Shown here one piece after another: positions 7,004-14,907 of a DNA stretch of 34,596 nt. The notes under the pieces were generated by a model. It was given only the letters and a program-made list of their open reading frames with translations. It was not told where the DNA came from and did no database searches. Source of the DNA: Candidatus Anaeroferrophillus wilburensis (GTDB lineage: Bacteria > Desulfobacterota > Anaeroferrophillalia > Anaeroferrophillales > Anaeroferrophillaceae). The translations under genes and the position numbers were made by a program. The first letter of the stretch is position 1, and every line of letters begins with the position of its first letter. The DNA lies in contig JAFGSY010000034.1 in the NCBI GenBank assembly GCA_016934315.1, positions 1 to 34,596 of the forward strand. The letters run 5' to 3'.

Positions 7004-7034
7004 GTTATATATCGATTTTCCCCCCCTTTGTCAA
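7004..7034 (-). promoter_or_regulatory. Strong sigma-70 promoter for tRNA-Met
   Basis: On the reverse strand a consensus TTGACA (7034-7029), a 17-base spacer and TATATA (7011-7006) are followed by the GC-rich stretch CGGCCC near the expected start. A GC-rich discriminator is typical of stable-RNA promoters under growth-rate control. The mature tRNA begins about 25 bases downstream. Confidence 0.8.
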
Positions 7035-7078
7035 CCAGTTTCAACAATTGCTGGCATCTCTTCAAAGAGTTTTTCCTG

Positions 7079-7594
7079 TTAGAGGGAGAGGAGCGAAAAG
7101 ACTGCTTCACCGGCCAGACGGGTTCTGCCCTTTAGAGCTGCGAGTTCGGCCAGGAAGGCGCATTCGATAATGTTTCCCTGCATTTTTTTCACCAGTTTGA
7201 TGACCGCTTCCACCGTGCCGCCGGTGGCCAGGATATCATCGGCGATCAGGACCCGCTGGCCGGGTTTGATGGCATCTTTGTGGATTTCGAGGATATCGGT
7301 GCCGTACTCCAGGGTATAGCTTTCCTGAAACGTTTCATGGGGTAGTTTGCCGGGTTTGCGCACCAGCACGACGCCGGTGTTAAGCTTATAGGCTAGGGCG
7401 GCACCCATAATAAACCCCCGGGCTTCAATGCCCACTACCACGTCAATCTTTTTGTCAAGGTAGCGGTGTCCCATCAGGTCCACCACCCGCTGGAAAGCCG
7501 TGGCGTCGGCCAGCAAGGTGGTGATATCCTTGAAAACAATGCCGGTTTTAGGGAAGTCGGGGATGTTGCGAATGACTTTTTTAAGATCTTCCAT
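7079..7594 (-). CDS. apt: Adenine phosphoribosyltransferase
   Basis: A 171-residue cytoplasmic purine-salvage enzyme that converts adenine and PRPP to AMP. Family features: the start [21 protein letters not shown], the [12 protein letters not shown] loop, RKPGKLP, and the PRPP-binding motif [13 protein letters not shown]. Length is typical and the sequence is complete. It lies upstream of the tRNA gene on the same strand, but the tRNA has its own promoter in the gap. The start at 7594 is the only reasonable ATG; the ribosome-binding site is weak. Confidence 0.97.
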   Translation of the reverse strand: MEDLKKVIRNIPDFPKTGIVFKDITTLLADATAFQRVVDLMGHRYLDKKIDVVVGIEARGFIMGAALAYKLNTGVVLVRKPGKLPHETFQESYTLEYGTDILEIHKDAIKPGQRVLIADDILATGGTVEAVIKLVKKMQGNIIECAFLAELAALKGRTRLAGEAVFSLLSL

Positions 7595-7927
7595 TGCCGT
7601 CTCAGAAGGATTGAACGAGGTTGAAATCCCTCACTGTATATCGTAATTTTTTTCCTTGAGGCAAGCTATTTTTCCCTGGCTACCCCGATGAAGTTCTTTG
7701 TAAACAGGCAATGATCTGATTAAGCGGTTGACAGGAGGAAAAGCCAGAGTGTACATAAGCCCATTGGGAAACCGTCATTTGCCGGATCAACGATGGCAAA
7801 GGCCATTTCGACACTATCGAACAGCCATCCGGTTATGGTTGATTATTACTACTGGCAGGCAGCTGCCCTGCGGATATTCCTCTGATGTTTCCGGTGGGGA
7901 TTACTTTTCTACCAATAGTTTCTGACC
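7595..7927. other. Intergenic region between divergent apt and transpeptidase genes
   Basis: No recognisable gene. An AGGAGG at 7733-7738 precedes a GTG at 7749 that opens a 58-codon frame ending at 7925, three bases before the transpeptidase start. The product (begins MYISPLGNRHLPDQRW) resembles nothing I know, and the spacing is long, so it is not called as a gene. A leader peptide coupled to the next gene remains possible. Confidence 0.35.
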
Positions 7928-9313
7928 TTGCTGAAAAATAACTATCTGATAATTTTCTGGTCCCGTTGTCTGAGGCTTGGCAGCAGAGGATCATATTTCT
8001 CCTGGTGCCGCCGCTTCCGGCTGCCTATCCTGATGGTTTTGGCAGGTATGGTGCTGGTTTTCATGTTCCGCTGGCCCCAGGTTCGCTCCCACCGTTTCCC
8101 GGTCTTGGAAAGCAGTTCCTGCTGTACCGTTGACCAGCGGGAACAGTATGTTCAGCAACCTGAGGTAGAATTTTCGCTGGCCGCCCTCTTTCCGGCTGAC
8201 TTTTTTTCCCAACCTTCGCCGCCGGTACAGTTCTGCTCGACTCAGCGGAATGCTCAGGTGACCGTCTACACCACCTTGGAGTCTGCTATTCAGGAGCGGC
8301 TGCTGACTCTCCTGCGGCGTTATGCCCCCCTAGCAGGCGCCGGTGTGGTTATCGAGCCGCAAACCGGGGCGGTGCTGGCGATGGTCAGTTACCGGAACAG
8401 CGAACAGCAGCCTCCGGTGCTGGCGGCGGGAAAGGATAATTATTGTCTTTATGCCGGGTTTCCGGCTGCGTCGTTGATAAAAATTGTCACTGCCGGGGCG
8501 GTGCTTGAAAAAAAGGGTTTTACCAGTAGCAAGACGTTGCCGGTTGCCGGTCGCTTCCATACCCTTTATAAACATCAGATAGGCCTCAAACGTCCCCGTT
8601 TCAAACCTCAGTCGGTCTCCCTTGAAAAAGCTTTTTCCCTCAGTGTTAATCCCTATTTTGGCAAACTTGGGATCGAGGTACTGGGCGAGCAGGAGCTGCA
8701 GGAAACGGCCCAGGAATTTTTATTTGACATGCCGATGGTTTTTGATTTGCCGCTGGCGGCCAGCCAGATTATGGTGCCTGAATCGGCCTATGAACGGGCT
8801 GAACTGGCCTGCGGTTTCAATACGGAGACCACCATCTCCCCTTTGCATGCAGCGATGATTGCTGCCGTGCCGGTGAATGGCGGCAAGATTATGCGTCCGT
8901 ACCTGGTGGAGCGTCTGGTGGCCGATTCGGGTGAGGAGGTTTTCTTTCGTCATCCTGAAACCTTGACCCAACCGTTGCAGGGCAAAAGCCTTCAGGATCT
9001 GCAGCGTCTTATGCGGGCAACGGTTCGTTATGGGACAGCAAAAAAAGCATTTGCCCATCTTCGTCGGGTGCGGGGTTCGCGCGACTGGCTGCTGGGCGGT
9101 AAAACGGGAACCATCGATTTGCCTTCCCGCGAGGGGCGTTGCGAGTGGTTTGCCGGCTATGGTCAGAACGGTGAACGACAGGTGGGGATCTCCCTGGTTC
9201 TGGTGCATGGGAAAAACCGGACCATCAGCTCCTCTTACCTGGCGGCTGAAATCATCAAGTCAGCCTTGCAGAAAAAACCGCTGAAGACGGTGCTGGAGGA
9301 GCATCGCGGATGA
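7928..9313 (+). CDS. Penicillin-binding transpeptidase, class B-like, short form
   Basis: A 461-residue membrane-anchored D,D-transpeptidase that would cross-link peptidoglycan in the periplasm. An N-terminal helix (about 32-48, LPILMVLAGMVLVFMF) anchors it. The catalytic domain holds the three penicillin-binding motifs: S182-L-I-K185, S239-V-N241 and K392-T-G-T395. The usual class B dimerisation/pedestal domain is missing, since only about 70 residues separate the membrane helix from the transpeptidase domain, and there is no glycosyltransferase domain. A PbpA/FtsI-like relative is the best description. The start is uncertain: a stop at 7916-7918 leaves TTG 7928 as the first usual start, without a clear ribosome-binding site; ATG at 8033 lies inside the anchor helix. 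The stop overlaps the start of the next gene (ATGA). Confidence 0.85.
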   Translation: MLKNNYLIIFWSRCLRLGSRGSYFSWCRRFRLPILMVLAGMVLVFMFRWPQVRSHRFPVLESSSCCTVDQREQYVQQPEVEFSLAALFPADFFSQPSPPVQFCSTQRNAQVTVYTTLESAIQERLLTLLRRYAPLAGAGVVIEPQTGAVLAMVSYRNSEQQPPVLAAGKDNYCLYAGFPAASLIKIVTAGAVLEKKGFTSSKTLPVAGRFHTLYKHQIGLKRPRFKPQSVSLEKAFSLSVNPYFGKLGIEVLGEQELQETAQEFLFDMPMVFDLPLAASQIMVPESAYERAELACGFNTETTISPLHAAMIAAVPVNGGKIMRPYLVERLVADSGEEVFFRHPETLTQPLQGKSLQDLQRLMRATVRYGTAKKAFAHLRRVRGSRDWLLGGKTGTIDLPSREGRCEWFAGYGQNGERQVGISLVLVHGKNRTISSSYLAAEIIKSALQKKPLKTVLEEHRG

Positions 9314-10266
9314 AAAAAAAGGCCATTCACCATCCCTTGTGGGTTTCCGGCAAGCGCTACTATGACCTGAAGAGCTATTTTGCCAACCGCTTTGGTGATC
9401 GGGTATACAAAATTTCTCTGGATGCCGGCTTTACCTGTCCGAATCGTGATGGCAGCCGTGCCCATGGCGGCTGTACCTATTGTGATGGTCGGGGATCGGT
9501 GCTGCGTCAGCAGGGAGCATTGCCTTCGGTTACGGAACAGTTGGAGAACGGCAAGGTTCTTTATGCCCGGCTGCGAAAAGCCATGAAGTTTATCGCTTAT
9601 TTTCAGACGTTTACCAATACGTATGCACCGGTAGAACGCCTGCAGGCGCTCTACGATGAAGCGCTGGCGGTCCCTAATGTGGTTGGTCTGGCGATTGGGA
9701 CCCGTCCTGATGCCGTAAGCCGGGAGGTGATGGATCTCTTGGCCGGATATGCCGAGGGTTCTGAGGTCTGGCTTGAGTACGGTTTGCAGTCGATGCATGA
9801 TCAGACCCTGGCCAGCATAAATCGTGGCCATGATAGACGGACGTTTGAGGAGGCCGTGCAACTGGCGTCAGAGTATGGCATCAAGCTCTGTGTCCATGTC
9901 ATCCTTGGTCTGCCCGGAGAGAGCCCGGAGATGATGCTTGAAACAGCAGCGTATGTTGCCCGGCTGCCGATCCAGGGGATCAAGCTGCATTCGTTGCTCC
10001 TGCTCAAGGGAACGCCGCTCTATGAAACCTACCGCAGCAGCCCTTTTCCTTTTTTGAACCGGGCTGAATACGCCAGGTTGGTGGTCCGCTTTCTGGAAAA
10101 GCTGCCGCCCCGGGTGGTTGTGCAGCGCTTAACCGCCGAAGGGTATCGTGATATCTTTACCGCCCCCGCCTGGGCCAGGAACAAACTCCAGGTGCTGCAG
10201 TCTATTTTTGACCTTCTTGAAGAGGAGGATACCTGGCAGGGTAAATTGACCGCTGATCATGAATGA
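9310..10266 (+). CDS. Radical SAM protein, YhcC family (TIGR01212)
   Basis: A 318-residue radical SAM protein. The cluster cysteines are C43, C55 and C58 in CPNRDG...GGCTYC, the widened C-x11-C-x2-C spacing typical of the YhcC family rather than the usual C-x3-C-x2-C. Further family features are FQTFTNTYAP, IGTRPDAV, WLEYGLQSMHD, HVILGLPGE and KLHSLLLLKGT. Members cleave S-adenosylmethionine to start radical chemistry, but the physiological reaction of YhcC is not established. The ATG overlaps the transpeptidase stop, so the two are co-translated. No functional link between them is known. Confidence 0.92.
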   Translation: MKKKAIHHPLWVSGKRYYDLKSYFANRFGDRVYKISLDAGFTCPNRDGSRAHGGCTYCDGRGSVLRQQGALPSVTEQLENGKVLYARLRKAMKFIAYFQTFTNTYAPVERLQALYDEALAVPNVVGLAIGTRPDAVSREVMDLLAGYAEGSEVWLEYGLQSMHDQTLASINRGHDRRTFEEAVQLASEYGIKLCVHVILGLPGESPEMMLETAAYVARLPIQGIKLHSLLLLKGTPLYETYRSSPFPFLNRAEYARLVVRFLEKLPPRVVVQRLTAEGYRDIFTAPAWARNKLQVLQSIFDLLEEEDTWQGKLTADHE

Positions 10267-10410
10267 TATTGACAGGTACCGCGGGGCTATGCTAGGTTTG
10301 TTCACAGATCGTACTCTTTGATGACGTGCTGATTAAAGGTATGGATAATCTTCTCTTCATTTGTGACTGACTGGAAATTGCAGGGTTAAAGATTGCGTGC
10401 TGATGCGGGT

Positions 10411-10593
10411 ATGGCCCCGGCTGCCAGTCGGGATGATTGTGAGCCGGGAAGAAAGTATGGGTGTCGCGAGTATTCCCTTGAAATGCAGCTGTATCAGTTG
10501 ACGAAAAAAATGGCTCGCTCTGACCTGCCACACGAGGAGCGGAGCCGCATAGAGCGGCGGATTGCCGAAATTGAGAAGACCCTTGATTTCTAA
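10411..10593 (+). CDS. Small charged helical protein, unknown function
   Basis: About 60 residues. The second half (LYQLTKKMARSDLPHEER then SRIERRIAEIEKTLDF) is strongly helical and charged. Not recognised. It precedes the zapB-like and zapA genes by 35 bases on the same strand and ends cleanly before them, so it may belong to the same transcript. The start is doubtful: TTG 10393, ATG 10411 and ATG 10483 are all in frame and none has a good ribosome-binding site. Confidence 0.5.
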   Translation: MAPAASRDDCEPGRKYGCREYSLEMQLYQLTKKMARSDLPHEERSRIERRIAEIEKTLDF

Positions 10594-10628
10594 TGTTTTT
10601 CCGGCTTTGCTGATGCAGGAGTCAGTTG

Positions 10629-10892
10629 ATGGGCAACGGCATGGATAATCTGGCGGCTTTGGAAGACCGGGTGATTGGCCTGCTGGACAGACACCGTGAT
10701 CTACAGGATGAAAACCGGGCCTTGCAGGAGCAGGTGGCCAGCCACCGCGACCGGGTGGCCCAGCTTGAACATGAAGCTAAACGGAAAGAGGAGCTACTGG
10801 CTGTGGTTGAAGGCCGGATTGATCTCCTGCTGCAGAAGTTGTCCGATGTCAGTTTTCCTAATACTCCCCTGCTGCCGGGAGGGCTTGGTTGA
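10629..10892 (+). CDS. zapB: ZapB-like coiled-coil division protein
   Basis: An 87-residue, almost wholly coiled-coil protein with heptads from LAALEDRVIGLLDRHRDL to LLQKLSDV. ZapB-type proteins interact with ZapA at the Z-ring. Identity rests on size, coiled coil and position directly before zapA. The start at ATG 10629 follows GGAG by about eight bases; a further ATG at 10641 is possible. Confidence 0.65.
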   Translation: MGNGMDNLAALEDRVIGLLDRHRDLQDENRALQEQVASHRDRVAQLEHEAKRKEELLAVVEGRIDLLLQKLSDVSFPNTPLLPGGLG

Positions 10893-10947
10893 GTCGAAGG
10901 CAGTGCGTGCTGTTGCTCTCAGTCAGTGATTGAGGATTCTTGAGTTC

Positions 10948-11214
10948 ATGCTGGAAAAAAAAAGTGTTACGGTAGCGATCAAGGGACAGGAATATACCAT
11001 TAAGACCGAGGCCGATGAAGTCCATGTGCATTCGGTTGCCGAGGAAGTCAATGGCCGTCTGCGTTCTCTGGATCAGAAAACGCAGACAATAAATACGATA
11101 AATCTGATGGTTCTGGCACTGATGAACATTACCAGTGATTATTTGCAGGTAAAATCGGAGCTGGATTCTTTGACAAGTAGGTTGGAACAGCTCAACAGGA
11201 AGTTTCCTGCCTGA
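10948..11214 (+). CDS. zapA: Cell division protein ZapA
   Basis: An 88-residue ZapA: it begins KKSVTVAIKGQEYTIK, the beta-hairpin typical of the family, has VAEEVNGRLRSL, then NLMVLALMNITSDYL and a C-terminal coiled coil. It binds FtsZ and stabilises the Z-ring in the cytoplasm. ATG 10948 is preferred as the start; an in-frame TTG at 10930 would add six residues, and the GAGG at 10932-10935 could serve either. The gene is followed within ten bases by 6S RNA, the same neighbour as in enterobacteria. Confidence 0.88.
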   Translation: MLEKKSVTVAIKGQEYTIKTEADEVHVHSVAEEVNGRLRSLDQKTQTINTINLMVLALMNITSDYLQVKSELDSLTSRLEQLNRKFPA

Positions 11215-11221
11215 TAATGGA

Positions 11222-11410
11222 CGAGAAGCCCCTGTGCTACGCGTGATAGGTGAATTTTTTTTGAGCCAACACTTTTGCCATTGGTGGTCTTGCTCACTCT
11301 GGTGTGCATGCCCTGTTCGCAGGGAAGCCTGAAAGGGTGATAAACCGCCAAACCTGGTATCAAAGGTTCAAAAGAAGCGCTTACACGGTAAGCATGGGGG
11401 CACTTGTACT
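11222..11410 (+). ncRNA. ssrS: 6S RNA (RNA polymerase-sigma70 regulator)
   Basis: Directly after zapA lies a sequence that folds into a long closed hairpin. The closing stem pairs 11228-11245 with 11383-11401 through about 17 pairs including two wobble pairs and bulges. The middle is colinear with E. coli 6S RNA: GAGCC at 11263, GGTGTGCATGCCC followed by GAAGCCTGAAA at 11301-11333, and a late AAAGGTTCAAAAG segment corresponding to the E. coli ...AAGGGTTCAAGGG... part. A small CCCTG-TTCG-CAGGG hairpin forms the terminal arm. 6S RNA imitates an open promoter and sequesters sigma-70 polymerase in stationary phase. The zapA-ssrS order is conserved in many proteobacteria. Exact ends are estimates. 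Confidence 0.85.
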
Positions 11411-12033
11411 GTTTTTAAGACTCTGGGGCCGGTGTCTCGGGGGTTATATATAGATGGAGAGGATCTGATCGGGTTACGACGTCAAGCTGGAATACGGTTT
11501 GGCGGTTATGGAACAAGCCGCTGGAAGTACAATATCTGGAATGAAAACCGATGATTCAGGGTGAATAACATTCTATCATGATGGAGGGGTTCTTTCTTCC
11601 TGTTTTATGGTTTTTGCAGGTCTGGTTTGTTATTCTGGCTTAAGCACACATGGCGCTGGTTGTTTTTTTGAGATCCAGCCCCGCAGAATTTTTGCTCTGG
11701 TGACCACAGCCGAACCAGTATTTCCCCAGGCGTAATCCTGCCAGTGTTGGCATAGCCGTACCTTGCTGTTCCTCGCTATCACCTCCTTCCACCAGCTGTC
11801 ACTCAGCATGGCCCCACTGTTGCCACATCCGGTTTCTGTTGCTCCATTTTTGTAAGTTTTGCCGGCAGCCTGCGGCAATTCGTTGAATTGTTGTCTGTCG
11901 AGGCGCTTCAGTGAACGACGGCATTGGTTGCTGAACTAAAGGACGTAAGGACATCATAATGGGCGTTGTTAGTGCTGCCCTTGTGGTGTGATACTAATAC
12001 CCCCTGCAGGGGAAGAGCGGGAAGGAACATATA
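11411..12033. other. Gap of about 620 bases between 6S RNA and rny
   Basis: No gene could be supported. The 5-formyltetrahydrofolate cyclo-ligase gene that often follows 6S RNA is absent here. A reverse-strand frame (11630-11878, 82 codons from TTG, with WWKEVIARNSKVRLCQHW) is tryptophan-rich and unlike anything I know; it has no ribosome-binding site and is not called. The region may carry the promoter of rny and possibly decayed coding sequence. Confidence 0.4.
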
Positions 12034-13599
12034 ATGAGTATCTATGTCAGTATTATTATTGCTGTGGTGGTGGCCATGGTCGTTGGCCTGGGGGTGGGTT
12101 ATGTCCTGCGCAAGAAAACCGCAGAACGGGAGGTGGAAAGTCTTGCCAGTGAAGGGCAGAAGATCATTGCTGAGGCTTATAAGGAAGCTGAACTGCTGAA
12201 AAAAGAGGCAACGATCCAGGCCAAGGATATTATTTTTAAAGCAAAAACCGAATTTGAACAGGAAACGAGCGAAAGACGGAAAGAGATCCAGTCCCTTGAA
12301 AAACGTCTCCTGACCAAAGAGGAGAATCTGGAACGCCGTTCAGATAATCTGGACAATAAAGAGGAGGAGCATCAACGGCGTGAGCAGAGCCTGCAGCAGC
12401 GTGAAAAGAATATGGCGGCCAAGGAAAAGGAATATCATGCTCTGGTTGCCAAGGAGAAAGAGAAACTGGAAAGTATTGCCGGTATGACTTCGCAACAGGC
12501 GAAAGACACCCTGATGGATATTATGGTTGATGAGGCCAAGCATGAATCGGCCAAGCGGATCAAGCAGGTGGAGGATGAAGCAAAGGAGGTTGCTGAAAAG
12601 AAAGCCGTCAATATTATCAGCCAGGCAATTCAGCGATATGCCGGGGATTATGCCACTGAACGGACCATATCGGTAGTTAACCTTCCCGGGGATGAAATGA
12701 AGGGACGTATTATCGGCCGTGAAGGACGGAATATCCGCTCTATTGAGGCTGCCACCGGTGTTGATTTGATTATTGATGACACCCCTGAAGCCGTGATTAT
12801 TTCCTCATTTGATCCGGTACGACGTGAAATTGCCAGTTTGAGTCTTAATCGCCTGATTGCCGATGGCCGGATTCATCCCGCCCATATCGAAGAGGTGGTG
12901 GACAAGGTCAAGGCTGAAGTGGAGCAAAGCATCAAAGAAGCTGGTGAGAAAGCAATCTTTGACCTCGATCTCCATGGCATGCACCCGGAACTTATTCGCC
13001 TGGTTGGCCGGCTCAAATACCGGACAAGTTATACCCAGAATATTTATGAGCATTCCATTGAAGTTGCTTTTATCTGCGGTATTATGGCCGCCGAGTTGAA
13101 ACTGCCCATGAAGCAGGCACGCCGGGCCGGATTGCTGCATGATATTGGAAAGGCTGTGGATCATGAAATTGAAGGGTCACACGCGGTGATAGGTGCTGAT
13201 CTGGCCCGCCGCTATGGCGAAGCGCCGGAAATTGTTCATGCCATTGAAGCGCACCATAATGATGTGGAAGTGAACCAGGTTCTTGATGTACTGGTCCAGG
13301 CCGGTGATGCCCTGTCCGGTGCCCGTCCCGGCGCCCGGAAAGAGATGCTAGATGCTTATATCAAGCGTCTTGAGGCACTGGAGAACATCGGCAACTCTTT
13401 CAAAGGGGTTGACAAAACGTTTGCCATCCAGGCCGGCCGTGAGATTCGCGTGATTGTCAACCATGAAAAGATCAGTGATGAAGATGCCGTCGTTTTGTCG
13501 CGGGATATCGCCAAGGAGATTGAGAAAGAATTGACCTATCCCGGTCAGATCAGGGTTACCGTAGTGCGGGAAACCCGGGCGGTGGACTACGCCAAATGA
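12034..13599 (+). CDS. rny: Ribonuclease Y
   Basis: A 521-residue membrane-anchored endoribonuclease that starts mRNA decay. It has an N-terminal helix (about 3-24), a long charged coiled coil (about 28-195), the KH RNA-binding motif [12 protein letters not shown], and an HD domain with LLHDIGKA. The length and order match the family exactly. GGAAGGAAC lies about seven bases before ATG 12034. The stop overlaps the start of the phosphodiesterase gene (ATGA), and that rny-ymdB order is widely conserved. Confidence 0.97.
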   Translation: MSIYVSIIIAVVVAMVVGLGVGYVLRKKTAEREVESLASEGQKIIAEAYKEAELLKKEATIQAKDIIFKAKTEFEQETSERRKEIQSLEKRLLTKEENLERRSDNLDNKEEEHQRREQSLQQREKNMAAKEKEYHALVAKEKEKLESIAGMTSQQAKDTLMDIMVDEAKHESAKRIKQVEDEAKEVAEKKAVNIISQAIQRYAGDYATERTISVVNLPGDEMKGRIIGREGRNIRSIEAATGVDLIIDDTPEAVIISSFDPVRREIASLSLNRLIADGRIHPAHIEEVVDKVKAEVEQSIKEAGEKAIFDLDLHGMHPELIRLVGRLKYRTSYTQNIYEHSIEVAFICGIMAAELKLPMKQARRAGLLHDIGKAVDHEIEGSHAVIGADLARRYGEAPEIVHAIEAHHNDVEVNQVLDVLVQAGDALSGARPGARKEMLDAYIKRLEALENIGNSFKGVDKTFAIQAGREIRVIVNHEKISDEDAVVLSRDIAKEIEKELTYPGQIRVTVVRETRAVDYAK

Positions 13600-14384
13600 T
13601 TCGCATAGCGATTATCGGCGATATTGTCGGACGGCCCGGCCGGCGGGCGCTCAAGGAGCTGGTGCCCGGGCTGGTTAAAGATCATCGACTGGATATGGTT
13701 ATTGCCAATGGTGAAAATGCCGCCGGTGGATTCGGTATAACCGCAGACATTGCGGAAGAATTGCTGCAGTCCGGGGTTGACGTCATCACGTCGGGCAATC
13801 ATATCTGGGACCGCAAGGAGATAGAACAGTACTTTGATACCCAGCCCCGCCTGCTGCGGCCGGCAAATTTCCCGATTCAGGATTACGGCCACGGTCATGT
13901 TGTCGTGTCCTGCCGCACAGCACCGGCGGTACAGGTTGGGGTTATCAATATTTCCGGCAGGGTTTTCATGGGTTCCCTTGACTGCCCCTTTCAGACGGTG
14001 GTTCCTCTTATTGACCAGATCCACGAACAGACCAATATTGTTATTGTTGATTTTCATGCCGAAGCCACTTCAGAGAAAATGGCCATGGGTTGGTATCTGG
14101 ATGGCCGGATTTCGTGTCTGGTGGGCACCCATACCCATGTTCAGACTGCCGATGAGCAGATCCTTCCCGGTGGGACGGCCTATATTTCCGATTTGGGGAT
14201 GACCGGCGCAATGGATTCAGTGATTGGCATGAAACCGGATCGGGTAATTGCCAAGTTCCTTACCAGTATGCCGCAACGCTATGAAGTGGCGACCAATAAC
14301 GTTCAGCTGCATGGGGTGTTGTTGGAGGTAGAGAAAAAAACCGGGACCGCCCGGAGAATAGAGCGTCTGAAAATCAAGCTTTAG
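13596..14384 (+). CDS. ymdB: YmdB-type metallophosphoesterase
   Basis: A 262-residue calcineurin-like phosphoesterase of the TIGR00282/YmdB family. Metal-binding motifs are visible: GDIVG (D9), GENAAGG (E40, N41), GNHIWD, DFHAE and GTHTHV. The B. subtilis relative hydrolyses 2',3'- and 3',5'-cyclic nucleotides and affects biofilm genes. It overlaps the rny stop by four bases, so the two are translationally coupled; a role in RNA turnover or signalling with RNase Y is plausible. Confidence 0.95.
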   Translation: MIRIAIIGDIVGRPGRRALKELVPGLVKDHRLDMVIANGENAAGGFGITADIAEELLQSGVDVITSGNHIWDRKEIEQYFDTQPRLLRPANFPIQDYGHGHVVVSCRTAPAVQVGVINISGRVFMGSLDCPFQTVVPLIDQIHEQTNIVIVDFHAEATSEKMAMGWYLDGRISCLVGTHTHVQTADEQILPGGTAYISDLGMTGAMDSVIGMKPDRVIAKFLTSMPQRYEVATNNVQLHGVLLEVEKKTGTARRIERLKIKL

Positions 14385-14401
14385 CTGCCAATTACCTTAT
14401 C

Positions 14402-14419
14402 TTCGTCGAGGACGACGAA
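14402..14419 (+). promoter_or_regulatory. Short hairpin after ymdB
   Basis: A perfect 7-bp stem TTCGTCG/CGACGAA with loop AGGA lies 18 bases after the ymdB stop. No T-run follows directly, so it is more likely an RNA-stabilising or processing hairpin than a terminator. Confidence 0.45.
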
Positions 14420-14432
14420 ACGGTCAAGTTTT

Positions 14433-14479
14433 TATCTCCTTCTGCCGATAAGTAAGAAAAGCCAGAAGGAGATATTTTT
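14433..14479 (+). promoter_or_regulatory. Hairpin that includes the ribosome-binding site of the 14480 gene
   Basis: A perfect 12-bp inverted repeat (TATCTCCTTCTG at 14433-14444, CAGAAGGAGATA at 14463-14474) is followed by TTTTT. The right arm contains the only ribosome-binding site, AGAAGGAG, eight bases before ATG 14480. The structure could act as a terminator for rny-ymdB and at the same time hide the ribosome-binding site of read-through mRNA. Confidence 0.6.
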
Positions 14480-14806
14480 ATGGTACGTGCTGTTGATATG
14501 CAGCAGATGCTGTTGCAGTTGCCGCTGGTCAGCAAGGTCCAGCATCAAAGTGCCCATGGTGCCGAAGTCGAGCAAAGCAAACTGGTGCAGCAGCAACTTA
14601 TGAAAGAAGAGCAGCAGCAGCGGGATATTAAAGAGATCAATGAGGCGGATCGCCCGCTACTGGATAACAACCCGCGAAAAGAGAAGGAACAGCCGGACCG
14701 CAAGTTCTCCCAGAAAAGACAGTCATCATCTCCTGCTGAGTCTGGTGAGGCGGAAGAAGCCGGACAGCTTCGCAAGGGAGGAGCCTTTATTAATATTACT
14801 GCCTGA
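14480..14806 (+). CDS. Small glutamine/charge-rich protein, unknown function
   Basis: A 108-residue hydrophilic protein. It begins MVRAVDMQQMLLQLPLVSKV, continues with a QQ- and E/K-rich coiled-coil-like middle (about 31-53), a disordered PRKEKEQPDRKF...SSSPAESGEAEEA section, and ends GGAFINITA. Proteins with this start and a short conserved hydrophobic C-terminus are, from memory, common in Desulfobacterota, but I know no function. The start is firm: AGAAGGAG eight bases upstream. That site is locked in a hairpin (see the regulatory feature), suggesting translational control. Confidence 0.75.
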   Translation: MVRAVDMQQMLLQLPLVSKVQHQSAHGAEVEQSKLVQQQLMKEEQQQRDIKEINEADRPLLDNNPRKEKEQPDRKFSQKRQSSSPAESGEAEEAGQLRKGGAFINITA

Positions 14807-14907
14807 TGTGCTGCCAGTGCTGCATAATGTTCAGTCAAAAACCGGCTGATCTGCATTGCTACAGCTTCCTGTCCTTCCCCTCCGCCAGCTAAAGCACGAC
14901 ATTTTCC

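Noticed and set aside
7728-7925. Small frame before the transpeptidase gene with an internal AGGAGG
   Set aside because: The spacing to the GTG is long and the peptide has no recognisable features; a leader peptide cannot be shown from sequence alone.
10269-10297. TTGACA with a nearby TATGCT before the small protein gene
   Set aside because: The spacer is only 13 bases and no -10 box stands at 16-18 bases, so it is not called a promoter.
11630-11878. 82-codon reverse-strand frame between 6S RNA and rny
   Set aside because: TTG start, no ribosome-binding site and no recognised domain; kept only as a note in the gap entry.
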